From the NCBI RefSeq assembly GCF_003935425.1, contig NZ_RHQN01000002.1, forward strand, positions 62,001-126,000: DNA of 64,000 nt, read 5' to 3'. Source of the stretch: Pseudomonas sp. v388. Its GTDB lineage: Bacteria > Pseudomonadota > Gammaproteobacteria > Pseudomonadales > Pseudomonadaceae. The translations under genes and the position numbers were made by a program. Shown in pieces: positions 1-8,070 of this stretch. Positions within the stretch are counted from its first letter, which is position 1. Each line of letters starts with the position of its first letter. A model generated the notes under the pieces. The model was not told where the DNA came from. It saw only the letters and a program-made list of their open reading frames with translations, and made no database searches.

Positions 1-1
1 C

Positions 2-205
2 ACCTATCTGCCGGACGTTGCCGCGCAAGCCTGGGACGATGGTGTGCCACGCGAGTTGATTCCGATCTGTCAGGACGGCGACGATTACTACTGCGTCGAG
101 GAAGACGGCACCGTAGTGCTGTGGTCCGGCGAAGAAGAACTGGTGACTGAAGAGAACTGGGAATCGGTCTGGCACTGGGCGCGGGACGTCTGGCTGGAAA
201 GCTGA
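2..205 (+). CDS. SMI1/KNR4 (SUKH) family protein, C-terminal fragment
   Basis: An open frame enters from the left edge and ends at TGA 203-205, giving about 67 residues. It is acidic and rich in Trp, with a DGDDYYCVEEDG turn followed by a VLWSGEEE strand. This looks like the end of SUKH (SMI1/KNR4) domains, whose members include immunity proteins against contact-dependent toxins and housekeeping proteins of unknown role. The N-terminal part lies outside the window, so neither length nor toxin partner can be judged. The family call is from the strand pattern and residue composition only. Confidence 0.55.
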   Translation, partial: TYLPDVAAQAWDDGVPRELIPICQDGDDYYCVEEDGTVVLWSGEEELVTEENWESVWHWARDVWLES

Positions 206-239
206 GAGCGCCCCGATCCGCAGCTAACGGTCGCCGGGT

Positions 240-2003
240 TCAGTGCCCGGACGACTCGCTGTTATTGCCCAGTGTCTCCAGCAAGGCGATCTGCATCCGC
301 GTATGCACGCGGATGAACCATCGCCACAACACAGCGGCCACCACCGCCGCCACCGCCAGAATCACCAGCAGCGACTCTCTGGTCGGCACGATACTGGCCG
401 ACAGCGCCGCCAGCATGATGAAAATCACCACCAGCGACAGCAACGGAATCACTTCGGCCACCACCTTGCGCACGCGAGCCGTATGGCGGCCGGCCATCTC
501 GGGCTTGACGCCCATTTCCGCCAACAGCATCGAGAGCGCCTTGAGCTTGCGATAGGCGGCGATCAGGAACGGCAACGACAGCACCACCGCCGCACCGCAA
601 ATCCAGGCCTTCTGGGTACCGACGTCAGCTACCCAATCGCTCAGGTATTGGCCGATGCGCTCGGCAAAATAGCTGCCGCAGAAAAAGATCGCCATGACCA
701 GCGCCAGGTTCACACCCACCTGCAGCAAAATGCGCCGGATCATTGACGCCAGCACCGCGCCCTGCCCGTGCGGCTGGATACTGCGCAGCCATTCGCCGTA
801 CATGCCGAACACCCGTGACAGCCGCTGCGGCATCACCGAGGCCAGCTTGTTGGACAACGGATCGGCGCCGCGAATCAGGTACGGCGTCAGCAGGGTGGTA
901 ATCGCCGAGACGGCCACTGCCACCGGATACAGGAAGTCACTGGTGACCTGCAGCGTCATCCCCAGCGCGGCGATGATGAAAGAGAACTCGCCGATCTGTG
1001 ACAGCCCCATGCCAACCCGCAGCGAAGTGCGGCCGTCGTTGCCGGCAATGAACGCTCCCAACCCGCAGGACAGCATCTTGCCCAGCACCACGGCGACCGT
1101 GATGACCGCGATGGGCCAGGCGTACTCCAGCAGGATGCCGGGGTCGATCATCAGGCCGATGGCGACGAAGAAGATTGCGCTGAACATGTCGCGAATCGGC
1201 TCGACCAGGCGCTCGATCTTCACCAACTGGCGGGATTCGGCCATGATCGCGCCAATCAGGAACGCGCCCAGCACCATGCTGTATTCCAGCTTGACCACCA
1301 GCAGGCAGAAACCGAAGCACAGGCCCAGCACCGTCACCAGCAGCATTTCGTTGCTTTCAAAACGGGCGACGTAAGCCAGCAGCCGGGGTACCAGCAGAAT
1401 GCCGACCACCAGCGCCACGATCATGAACAGCGAAAGTTTGCCGACCGTGGAGAACACTTCGCCGGAACTGACCGTGCCGCTGACGGCGATGCCGGACAAC
1501 AGCGCGATGATGCCGATGCCCAGAATGTCTTCGACGATCAGCACGCCGAAGATCAGTTGAGCGAAGCGCTCGTTCTTCATCTTCAGGTCATTGAGTGCCT
1601 TGACGATGATGGTGGTAGAGGAAATCGCCAGAATCGCGCCCAGGAACAGCGAATCCATGGTTTTCCAGCCGAAGAACTGGCCGATCTCGTAGCCGATCCA
1701 GATCATCAGGGCGATTTCCAGGAAGGCGGCGATGAACGCCGTTGCTCCCACCTTGAACAGCTTGCGCAGGCTGAACTCCAGACCCAGGCAAAACATCAGG
1801 AAGATCACCCCGAGTTCGGCCAGGGTCTTGATGGTGTCCTCGTCATGAATCAGGCCGACCGGCGGCGTGTGAGGGCCGATGATGAAGCCGGCGACGATAT
1901 AGCCCAGCACCACGGGCTGCTTGAGACGATGGAAAAGAATGGTCACCACACCCGCCACCAGCATGATCACTGCCAAGTCCTGAATGAAGTTGATGGCATG
2001 CAT
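240..2003 (-). CDS. CPA2-family cation:proton antiporter (KefB-like), no RCK domain
   Basis: This is an inner-membrane monovalent cation/proton antiporter of 587 residues. The start MHAINFIQDLAVIM is preceded by AAAGGAG nine bases upstream; the open frame extends further upstream without family similarity. The first roughly 380 residues carry the 12-13 helix Na+/H+ exchanger fold typical of KefB/YbaL, including FLMFCLGLEFS and the GEFSF segment near the end of the domain. Kef and YbaL proteins normally continue into a cytoplasmic TrkA-N (RCK) domain. Here there is no Rossmann motif; the C-terminal 180 residues instead contain further hydrophobic segments (VNLALVMAIFFCG, VVLSLPFLIAAY, a long Ala/Val-rich helix). 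Ion specificity cannot be read from the sequence. Confidence 0.85.
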   Translation of the reverse strand: MHAINFIQDLAVIMLVAGVVTILFHRLKQPVVLGYIVAGFIIGPHTPPVGLIHDEDTIKTLAELGVIFLMFCLGLEFSLRKLFKVGATAFIAAFLEIALMIWIGYEIGQFFGWKTMDSLFLGAILAISSTTIIVKALNDLKMKNERFAQLIFGVLIVEDILGIGIIALLSGIAVSGTVSSGEVFSTVGKLSLFMIVALVVGILLVPRLLAYVARFESNEMLLVTVLGLCFGFCLLVVKLEYSMVLGAFLIGAIMAESRQLVKIERLVEPIRDMFSAIFFVAIGLMIDPGILLEYAWPIAVITVAVVLGKMLSCGLGAFIAGNDGRTSLRVGMGLSQIGEFSFIIAALGMTLQVTSDFLYPVAVAVSAITTLLTPYLIRGADPLSNKLASVMPQRLSRVFGMYGEWLRSIQPHGQGAVLASMIRRILLQVGVNLALVMAIFFCGSYFAERIGQYLSDWVADVGTQKAWICGAAVVLSLPFLIAAYRKLKALSMLLAEMGVKPEMAGRHTARVRKVVAEVIPLLSLVVIFIMLAALSASIVPTRESLLVILAVAAVVAAVLWRWFIRVHTRMQIALLETLGNNSESSGH

Positions 2004-2301
2004 GGTTTCCGGCTCCTTTGGTATGACGGCGACGCTTCCACGCGCTCGACAGGCGCATGAAGCAGCCGATGAGTCGTAGAAAAGTCTGTTAAGCGTGTAG
2101 GACAAAACCCGATCCGCGGGTTTTCGCAGGTTAACACTGCACTCTCTGTCAGAATGCCGGTGCAATATATGGAAACAGATCGAGTGGATGCTGCGTGACG
2201 ACCATCAGGCCGGCAGCGTCCCGATAACAGTCTTTATCAGACGCAACGATGCGAGCGCCAGCTGAGGCGCCATTTACACCCCTTGACCGTACGAGTGAGC
2301 T

Positions 2302-2787
2302 ATGGAACCTGGAAACGCCCAGCTGTCGATGACTGTATTGATGACCCCGGACATGGCCAACTTTTCCGGCAACGTGCATGGCGGTACGTTGCTCAAGTAC
2401 CTCGATGAAGTCGCCTACGCCTGCGCCAGCCGCTACGCCGGTCGCTATGTAGTGACACTGTCGGTAGACCAGGTGATTTTCCGTGAGCCGATTCATGTCG
2501 GCGAGCTGGTAACCTTCCTGGCCTCGGTGAACTACACCGGCAACACCTCAATGGAGGTCGGCATCAAGGTGGTTACGGAAAACATTCGCGAGCGCTCGGT
2601 GCGCCACACCAACAGCTGTTTCTTCACCATGGTTGCGGTGGACGACAATCGCAAACCGGCCAGCGTCCCACCGCTGGAGCCGGAAACCCCGGACGGCAAG
2701 CGACGCTTCATTCAGGCGCAACAACGCCGCCAGATCCGCCAGGAACTGGAGAAGCGTTATCAGGAAATCAAGGAAGAAACCTTGTAA
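2302..2787 (+). CDS. acyl-CoA thioesterase, hotdog fold (YciA-like)
   Basis: A 161-residue cytosolic hotdog-fold thioesterase that would hydrolyse acyl-CoA to free acid and CoA. The segment MTPDMANFSGNVHGGTLLKYLDE carries the family's N-x-x-G-x-x-H-G-G signature with the catalytic Asp/Glu helix (LDEVAYACA). The segment VTLSVDQVIFREPIHVGE follows, as in YciA/BFIT-type enzymes. The basic, Gln/Glu-rich tail (residues 135-161) is longer than in minimal YciA. It stands alone, divergent from the antiporter and convergent with pdxY; a GC-rich hairpin lies just after the stop. The ribosome-binding site is weak (GAGTGAG). Confidence 0.9.
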   Translation: MEPGNAQLSMTVLMTPDMANFSGNVHGGTLLKYLDEVAYACASRYAGRYVVTLSVDQVIFREPIHVGELVTFLASVNYTGNTSMEVGIKVVTENIRERSVRHTNSCFFTMVAVDDNRKPASVPPLEPETPDGKRRFIQAQQRRQIRQELEKRYQEIKEETL

Positions 2788-2795
2788 GGCTATTG

Positions 2796-2827
2796 CCGCT
2801 CACGCTTGAATCAACGGGCGTGAGCGG
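2796..2827. repeat. inverted repeat between convergent genes
   Basis: CCGCTCACGC (2796-2805) and GCGTGAGCGG (2818-2827) form a perfect 10-bp hairpin between the convergent thioesterase and pdxY stops. Six A residues follow on the plus strand. No T-run follows on either strand, so it is not a textbook intrinsic terminator, although its position suggests a transcript-end or mRNA-protecting role. Confidence 0.6.
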
Positions 2828-2839
2828 AAAAAAGCCGGG

Positions 2840-3706
2840 CTACAGCCGTACCGCTTCGAACTTGACGCGTGGATGGGCAATACGGTCCTGGGCACGCACC
2901 AGTTCCAGCTCATAACTGGCACAAGCCTGGGTTTCCAGCAGCACTTCGTGGACCGCTGCTGCGGTGTATTCGAATGCCGCGACCAGATCGTCACCCAGCA
3001 GCACCCGACTCAGGAACAGGCCCGAGGTCAGGTCGCCGACGCCCACGGGCTGACGCGGGAACGCCAGCAACGGCCGGCGCAGGTGCCAGCTGGCGTCGGC
3101 AGTAACCAGCAACATTTCAAAGCCGTCGGCCGGCTTGCCTGGGTAATCCAGATGTTTCACCACGATCGCACGCGGGCCGCGGCTCAGCAGTGCGCGTGCC
3201 ATGGCCAGGCAATCGAGCAGCGATTCGGGCTTTCGGCCTGAAAAGCTATCCAGCTCAAGCTGGTTCGGGCAGAGAAAGTCCGCCACTGCCGCTGCTTCGT
3301 CCAACAGGAAATCGCTGACTTCAGCTGGAACGATGCAGCCTTTTTCAGGATGGCCCATCACGGGATCGCACAAGTACAGCGCTGCGGGGTTGGCCGCCTT
3401 GATGCGCGCTACGCCCGTGAGGATCGCCCGGCCCTGTGCCGCACTGCCCAGATAGCCCGATAGAACGGCATCGCAGTTGCCCAGCTCACCGATGGCCGCG
3501 ATACCGTCGATCAGCGCGGGAATCTGCTGCGGAGCCAGGACTTCGCCGGTCCAGTGCTTGTACTGGGTGTGGTTGGAGAACTGGACCGTGTTGAGCGGCC
3601 AGACATTGACCCCGATACGCTGCATCGGGAACACCGCTGCGCTGTTGCCGGCGTGGCCGAATACCACATGCGACTGAATGGCGAGCAAGTGAGGGGTACG
3701 TTTCAT
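2840..3706 (-). CDS. pdxY: pyridoxal kinase PdxY
   Basis: Phosphorylates pyridoxal to pyridoxal 5'-phosphate in the vitamin B6 salvage pathway; cytosolic, ribokinase superfamily. The 288-residue protein starts [20 protein letters not shown], the characteristic PdxY N terminus in which the Ser-His/Gly-His loop contacts substrate. The conserved FSNHTQY segment is near residue 45, and the DPVMG substrate/ATP loop is in the middle. The C-terminal [15 protein letters not shown] has the catalytic Asp of the GxGD anion-hole motif. Length matches the family. An upstream Met eight codons earlier lacks family similarity and was not chosen. Confidence 0.95.
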   Translation of the reverse strand: MKRTPHLLAIQSHVVFGHAGNSAAVFPMQRIGVNVWPLNTVQFSNHTQYKHWTGEVLAPQQIPALIDGIAAIGELGNCDAVLSGYLGSAAQGRAILTGVARIKAANPAALYLCDPVMGHPEKGCIVPAEVSDFLLDEAAAVADFLCPNQLELDSFSGRKPESLLDCLAMARALLSRGPRAIVVKHLDYPGKPADGFEMLLVTADASWHLRRPLLAFPRQPVGVGDLTSGLFLSRVLLGDDLVAAFEYTAAAVHEVLLETQACASYELELVRAQDRIAHPRVKFEAVRL

Positions 3707-3820
3707 TGATCGATCCTGAACACGATGCAAATGCAGTAATAAGAAATATAAGCCGCGCAGTATGGCTGTAAATCACTCCGGGCAGTTAAGCTGGTGGCTC
3801 CTTTGTTGGAGCTACCTGCC

Positions 3821-4213
3821 ATGCTGACCCTGGGAAACATTTTCGTGCTGATGCTGTTCGCGACCGCCGGCGCCTGGTTGTGGCACGCCCATGGCCTGCG
3901 TGAGCGAGCACTGGAGCGGGTCAAACAGCACTGCGCCAAGCTGGATCTTGAACTGCTGGACGGCAATGTCGCCCTGCGGCGCCTGACTTTCACCCGCGAC
4001 GCCCAAGGCCGCAAGCGCCTGGCGCGGATCTACAACTTCGAATTCACAGTCACCGGCGAGCAGCGCCATCCCGGCACGATCACCATGTTTGGTGCCCACA
4101 CCGCTCAGATCGAGCTGGCGCCCTACCCGTTCGAGATCAAGACGCCACCACCGAGCGCCGAAATCATCCAGATGAACGAGTGGCGCCAGTCCCATCAGAA
4201 GCTGAAGCCGTAG
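3821..4213 (+). CDS. DUF3301 domain protein, membrane-anchored
   Basis: A 130-residue protein with one N-terminal membrane helix (LGNIFVLMLFATAGAWLW), followed by a basic helix and a soluble beta-rich part with YNFEFTVTGEQRHPGTI. This matches the uncharacterised DUF3301 family of gammaproteobacteria. The ATG at 3821 has GGAG nine bases upstream; an in-frame GTG at 3794 is not needed. It lies on its own, convergent with the COG0523 gene three bases downstream. Function unknown. Confidence 0.8.
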   Translation: MLTLGNIFVLMLFATAGAWLWHAHGLRERALERVKQHCAKLDLELLDGNVALRRLTFTRDAQGRKRLARIYNFEFTVTGEQRHPGTITMFGAHTAQIELAPYPFEIKTPPPSAEIIQMNEWRQSHQKLKP

Positions 4214-4216
4214 ACG

Positions 4217-5188
4217 TTACAGCCGGCAATCGGCGAACTGCGCCTGCAACAACCCGATATCCTGAGGCGTGGTGAAGATCAGTTCCAATCGCGAATCCTG
4301 ACGCCACTCACTGGGCTGCCAGTCGATGTCTCCGACGGACGCGGCGTTGCCCGAGAACCACGCGTGTTCCCCATGAATCACCATCTTGGCCCGCAGCCAC
4401 TGGGCGCTGCGCAGCCAGCACTGTAAGCGTGGCAGATCGAAACGCTGCGACGGATGCCAGCGCCAGCCGACACTCCAGCCTTCCCCACTGGCATGGCTGG
4501 AGCACAGCGGCTGATCCAGGCTTGCCCAGCGCTCGGGCAACGGCGCGATGCTGAGCGGCACGTCCAGGTTATCCACAGCCTGGTTATCCACAGCGGTTCG
4601 AGCGGTAAATCCCGGAAGCTGCGCCAGCATGATCTGACCGTGTCGAGTCCACAACAGCGAGTGTTCCTTGTACTGCTCAGCCAGCGCGTGACGAGCACCG
4701 GCGTCGAGTGCCTCCGACTTGTTCATCACCAGCAATCCCGCTTCAGGCAACGCGTCTTGCTGAATGACCGGTAACGGCAAACCGGCGGCCATCGCCGCTG
4801 AGTCCAGCACCAGCACGGCTGGCTGCACATCGAGCACGCCAAGCCATGGAGCCTGACGCAGTTGCGCGATCAGTTGCGCCGGATGCCCCAGTCCTGACGG
4901 CTCGATCAGCAGACGATCAGGCCGCGCCTTGCGCAGCAGCCGTCCCAGACCTATCTGGAATGGCACGCCGTTCACACAGCACAGGCAGCCGCCAGCCACT
5001 TCGCCAAGTGCGATACCATCGGCAGCCGTGGTCAGCAGCGCGGCATCCAGACCGACCTGACCAAACTCGTTGATGAGTACCGCCCAGCGCTCGCCCGCAG
5101 GTTTGTTCGCGAGCAGGTGTTTGATCAGGCTGGTCTTGCCGGCACCCAGCGGGCCACCGATCACATGTGTGGGAATGTTCTGCAACAT
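4217..5188 (-). CDS. COG0523 (CobW/Nfu-like) GTPase, first copy
   Basis: A 323-residue G3E-family P-loop GTPase of the COG0523 group, whose members deliver or handle metals (zinc, cobalt, iron). Walker A GGPLGAGKT is at residues 11-19. The metal-binding C-x-C-C motif reads CLCC at 68-71, inside GGCLCC. The switch-like LIEPSGLGHP follows and the guanine-specificity motif reads NKSE (usually NKxD). The C-terminal CobW domain is degenerate and Trp-rich. The start follows family alignment. It is divergent, by 55 bases, from a small exported protein. Two perfect DnaA boxes lie within the gene, on a 15-bp direct repeat that encodes AVDN twice. No Zur box is visible upstream, unlike the second copy at 6265-7482. 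Confidence 0.88.
   Translation of the reverse strand: MLQNIPTHVIGGPLGAGKTSLIKHLLANKPAGERWAVLINEFGQVGLDAALLTTAADGIALGEVAGGCLCCVNGVPFQIGLGRLLRKARPDRLLIEPSGLGHPAQLIAQLRQAPWLGVLDVQPAVLVLDSAAMAAGLPLPVIQQDALPEAGLLVMNKSEALDAGARHALAEQYKEHSLLWTRHGQIMLAQLPGFTARTAVDNQAVDNLDVPLSIAPLPERWASLDQPLCSSHASGEGWSVGWRWHPSQRFDLPRLQCWLRSAQWLRAKMVIHGEHAWFSGNAASVGDIDWQPSEWRQDSRLELIFTTPQDIGLLQAQFADCRL
4569..4592. promoter_or_regulatory. tandem DnaA boxes inside a COG0523 gene
   Basis: Two perfect TTATCCACA boxes (4569-4577, 4584-4592) lie on a 15-bp direct repeat of GGTTATCCACAGC. On the coding strand they encode AVDN twice. Same-orientation spacing of 15 bases is close enough for cooperative DnaA binding, but a function this far (about 48 kb) from dnaA is unproven. 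Confidence 0.6.
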
Positions 5189-5243
5189 GAAGGTGACTTC
5201 TTCGCGAGGGTCTGGCGCCATTGAAGATGAAGGACAGGTAACG

Positions 5244-5618
5244 ATGCAAGCACACCCGCTGCCCCTATGGATCGCGATGATCCTTGTGGCGACGCATTCA
5301 GGTTCGGTTTTGGCCGAGGCATGTCTGGTGCATAGCCAGGCTGAGCGGCTGGACGTCAAGGTCTGCCAGGAAAATATCAGCATCCCGCCGAAGATGTTCC
5401 GCGACAGTTTCTGCCAGCCGCAGTTGTCCGGGCAGAAAGTGGCGACCCAGTTTTCCCGGCAGTGCCCGACGGGTGCCTTTGGCGTCTGTAACAACGCGCA
5501 GATCGCCAATATGCCCTATCGGGAAAACATTCACTATTACGGCGTGGCGAGCGATGCCGCGTACCTCAAACCCTTTTGCGAGGGACAAAGCAAAGGCCAG
5601 TGGGTGACGCCGCCCTAG
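5244..5618 (+). CDS. small exported Cys-containing protein, unknown function
   Basis: A 124-residue protein with a signal peptide (MQAHPLPLWIAMILVATH, cleavage probably after VLA-EA) and six cysteines in the mature part, suggesting disulfides in the periplasm. No catalytic motif is recognised; homologues in Pseudomonas are, as I recall, sometimes labelled as an NADH:ubiquinone oxidoreductase, which nothing here supports. AAGGA sits nine bases before the ATG. It is divergent from a COG0523 GTPase and its stop codon overlaps that of the convergent DUF1826 gene (CTAG, 5615-5618). Its place in the metal-homeostasis block suggests, but does not prove, a metal-related role. Confidence 0.7.
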   Translation: MQAHPLPLWIAMILVATHSGSVLAEACLVHSQAERLDVKVCQENISIPPKMFRDSFCQPQLSGQKVATQFSRQCPTGAFGVCNNAQIANMPYRENIHYYGVASDAAYLKPFCEGQSKGQWVTPP

Positions 5619-6265
5619 GCAAGCCAATCCAGCGTCAGAATCAGCCTTCGTTCGTTGTGCGCCAGTTGCGGTGAGCGGTGTACCAGGCCACGGCCTTCAT
5701 TGCCACGCCAGCGCTCGCCCTTGAGCAGCGCAACGTCGCCGCATTCGATTTGCTGGATACAAAGCGGGTCCCGCGGCTCGGCGCCGGCCTCACCCAGCCG
5801 CTTGCGGTCGATGGCATCCTCCTTGAGCCATTGGCTGCCGACGCCGGCGTAGGTGGTAATCAGGCGCATCGGCACGTGGTCGACGTGAAAGCGCGGGCAC
5901 ATGGCCTTGTCCAGCGTTCGCAAGCGCAGGCCCACCGAGTCTGCACCCAGCAGGCAGGCGTAAGCGCTGACCAGCCAGGACAGGTCGGCGATGAATCCTT
6001 CGTAGCCGTGTACGTCGGCATAGCCCGACGCGAGGCCGCTCAGGTTCGGCTCCACGTCCCCGGCTTTCACACTCAAAGTAATGGACTCGGCCAGAGGCTG
6101 GTTCATCGATAACAACAGCGCGCTGAAGTCTTCGATGTGCGCGGGTAAACGGCGCTGCCAGACAGCCAGGTTGATGTCGTCGTCGAGCGCCCGGCTCAGC
6201 ACTTCAGGCGTGTCACCCAGCACCTGGCGGACATGTCGGCCGTCAATCGGCAAGGCAGCGAGCAT
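5615..6265 (-). CDS. DUF1826 domain protein
   Basis: A 216-residue soluble protein matching DUF1826, a family commonly found beside zinc-responsive COG0523 genes. Visible features include WQRRLPAHIEDF near the N terminus, CPRFHVDHVPMRLITTY with HxDH-like residues in the middle, and a C-terminal LVHRSPQ. The spaced His/Asp set is reminiscent of 2-oxoglutarate/Fe(II) oxygenase-like folds, which is only an inference. Its ATG overlaps the TGA of the upstream GTPase by one base, so translation is probably coupled and both are expected to answer to the same Zur-type control. Confidence 0.85.
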   Translation of the reverse strand: MLAALPIDGRHVRQVLGDTPEVLSRALDDDINLAVWQRRLPAHIEDFSALLLSMNQPLAESITLSVKAGDVEPNLSGLASGYADVHGYEGFIADLSWLVSAYACLLGADSVGLRLRTLDKAMCPRFHVDHVPMRLITTYAGVGSQWLKEDAIDRKRLGEAGAEPRDPLCIQQIECGDVALLKGERWRGNEGRGLVHRSPQLAHNERRLILTLDWLA

Positions 6266-7482
6266 CAGGCGGCCTCTTCTTCATGCCAGGGGCCGAACGG
6301 GTCCGACAGCAATTGCCAACCCTCGGCGCCCAAGGCCATTTCGGCATCGGTCAGCAGGCAGTTATCCAGCTCGGCGATCAACAAGGTAAAGTCTATGTCT
6401 TGCCCGATGAACACCAGCTCCTGACGGCAATCTCCGGCTTCGACCGTCCATTGTTCCATGATGGACGTGACGCTCTCCTGATCCTGCGGCCAGCTCTCGC
6501 GAGGCACGAAGCGCCACCAGCGTCCGGCCAGCCCGTGGCGCATCAGCCCGCCGGCCTGAGACCAGCTGCCGGCTTCCCGGTACTTGCTTGCCAGCCAGAA
6601 GAAGCCCTTGGAGCGCAGCAATTTGCCGTTGGTCCACGGGCGGTCAATGAAACTGAAAAAGCGCTCGGGGTGAAACGGACGTCGTGCCCGGTAAGCGGTC
6701 GAGGCGATGCCGTATTCCTCGGTTTCCGGTACGTGCTCGCCGCGCAGCTCCTTGAGCCAGCCCGGCGCCTGGGAGGCGCGCTCGAAGTCGAAGCGGCCGG
6801 TGTCGAGAATGGTCGCCAGCGGCACCGCGCCCATGACCATCGGCACGATAGCGGCGTGGGTGTTGAGGCGTCTGAGGATCGCCATCAGCTCCTCGCGTTC
6901 GTGGCTGCCGATCAGGTCAATCTTGCTGATCAACAGCACGTCGGCGAACTCGATCTGCTCGATGAGCAGGTCGGTGATCGAGCGGTCGTCATCCTCGCCC
7001 AGGGTTTCACCTCGGGTCGAGAGGCTCTCGGAAGCTTGGTAATCGAGCATGAAATTCACCCCGTCGACCACCGTGACCATGGTGTCGAGCCTTGCCAGAT
7101 CAGCCAGGCTCTTACCGGCTTCATCGCGGAAGGTGAAGGTTTCCGCCACAGGCAGCGGCTCGGAAATCCCGGTGGACTCGATCAACAGATAGTCGAAGCG
7201 GCCGTCCTGGGCCAAACGACTGACCTCCTCAAGCAGGTCTTCCCGCAAGGTGCAACAGATGCAGCCATTGCTCATCTCGATCAGTTTTTCTTCGGCACGA
7301 TTGAGGCTGACGTCACGCTGCACCTCACCGCCGTCGATATTGATTTCGCTCATGTCGTTGACGATCACAGCGACGCGCAGGTTTTCGCGGTTGCGTAGTA
7401 CATGGTTGAGCAGCGTACTTTTGCCGGCTCCCAGAAAGCCGGACAGGACAGTGACAGGTAGGCGGTCGGGCATCAGACTCAT
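6265..7482 (-). CDS. zigA: zinc-responsive COG0523 GTPase (ZigA-like)
   Basis: A 405-residue G3E GTPase, a putative zinc metallochaperone that would pass zinc to client enzymes during zinc starvation. Walker [10 protein letters not shown] is at residues 15-23, CICC in NGCICC at 74-77, ESTGISEP as the switch-like segment, and SKID as the guanine motif. An acidic stretch (GEDDDRS) and a full CobW C-terminal domain follow. The upstream intergenic region carries the perfect palindrome TTGTTATAGTATAACAA (7541-7557), which fits the Zur operator consensus. It forms an operon with DUF1826. The start could be this Met or Met4; neither has a strong ribosome-binding site. Confidence 0.9.
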   Translation of the reverse strand: MSLMPDRLPVTVLSGFLGAGKSTLLNHVLRNRENLRVAVIVNDMSEINIDGGEVQRDVSLNRAEEKLIEMSNGCICCTLREDLLEEVSRLAQDGRFDYLLIESTGISEPLPVAETFTFRDEAGKSLADLARLDTMVTVVDGVNFMLDYQASESLSTRGETLGEDDDRSITDLLIEQIEFADVLLISKIDLIGSHEREELMAILRRLNTHAAIVPMVMGAVPLATILDTGRFDFERASQAPGWLKELRGEHVPETEEYGIASTAYRARRPFHPERFFSFIDRPWTNGKLLRSKGFFWLASKYREAGSWSQAGGLMRHGLAGRWWRFVPRESWPQDQESVTSIMEQWTVEAGDCRQELVFIGQDIDFTLLIAELDNCLLTDAEMALGAEGWQLLSDPFGPWHEEEAA

Positions 7483-7540
7483 TCTCGGTACGGTTACAAG
7501 CCACGGGCTTGGTCAAGCAGGCAAACCTGCGACGGTAGAT

Positions 7541-7557
7541 TTGTTATAGTATAACAA
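7541..7557. promoter_or_regulatory. Zur-box-like operator
   Basis: TTGTTATA-G-TATAACAA is a perfect 8-bp-arm palindrome with a one-base centre. It matches the core of the Zur operator known from enterobacteria and pseudomonads (GTTATAnTATAAC). It lies 58 bases upstream of the ZigA-like start and 36 bases upstream of the divergent exported-protein gene, so one site could repress both under zinc-replete conditions. No Zur gene is in the window. Confidence 0.85.
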
Positions 7558-7593
7558 TACACTAACCCAAGGCGGTCGACGAGGTTGTTTGTC

Positions 7594-7983
7594 ATGTCCA
7601 GAGTTTCACTCGCCTTGATTGGCTCGCTTGTACTGCTTAGCGCTAACGCCGTGGCGTCCGGCCCCAGGCCCAATGTGGATCTGGCGACGTGTACGCGAAG
7701 CGCAACGTTGCTGGCCTGTGCAGACAGAAAGGGAAACAGCTACAGCGTGGCCACGGTCGGCCAGACACTTTACTTGCGGGGATATGAATCGAACGATGAA
7801 CGCAGTTGGGCGCAGACCAATACCTACGCCGACGGGATGACGTTTTTTACAGGTCTGGCGTCGGACGGAGAGGTCTGGATAGGCACGATTCAGCGCGTCG
7901 GATGGACCACCATCACGCGACTATCCAGCTCTGATGGCACTCGCAGCAAGATCACTTGCAGCCGGCTCAGCGGTTGCCGATAA
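7594..7983 (+). CDS. small exported protein under the Zur-like operator
   Basis: A 129-residue protein with a clear signal peptide (MSRVSLALIGSLVLLSANAVASG, cleavage near AVA-SG). The mature part has four Cys, three of them near the ends (DLATC, LLAC, KITC, LSGC), and is predicted to be beta-rich. I do not recognise the family. ATG 7594 has GAGG nine bases upstream and is preferred over the in-frame TTG at 7585. The divergent arrangement around the Zur-like palindrome suggests zinc-starvation expression; a periplasmic zinc-related role is an inference only. Confidence 0.65.
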   Translation: MSRVSLALIGSLVLLSANAVASGPRPNVDLATCTRSATLLACADRKGNSYSVATVGQTLYLRGYESNDERSWAQTNTYADGMTFFTGLASDGEVWIGTIQRVGWTTITRLSSSDGTRSKITCSRLSGCR

Positions 7984-8043
7984 GCTGTCAGCGTTGTGGA
8001 ACATTCAGCCCAGGCGTCGTAAATGCCTGAGGAAAAACGTAAA

Positions 8044-8059
8044 TGTTCCACGTGGAACG
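8044..8059. promoter_or_regulatory. parS: parS site (left outlier)
   Basis: TGTTCCACGTGGAACG matches the Pseudomonas ParB-binding consensus TGTTCCACGTGGAACA at 15 of 16 positions, with the full palindromic core. It is intergenic, between two convergent genes. It lies about 36 kb from parAB and about 45 kb from dnaA, much further from the origin than the two sites in recF. Confidence 0.85.
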
Positions 8060-8070
8060 TGTGCAAAAAA

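Noticed and set aside
2796-2833. terminator between thioesterase and pdxY
   Set aside because: The hairpin is perfect but lacks a T-run after it on either strand; kept as an inverted repeat only.
5189-5509. N-terminal extension of the first COG0523 GTPase
   Set aside because: It runs through the divergent exported-protein gene and precedes the canonical P-loop start.
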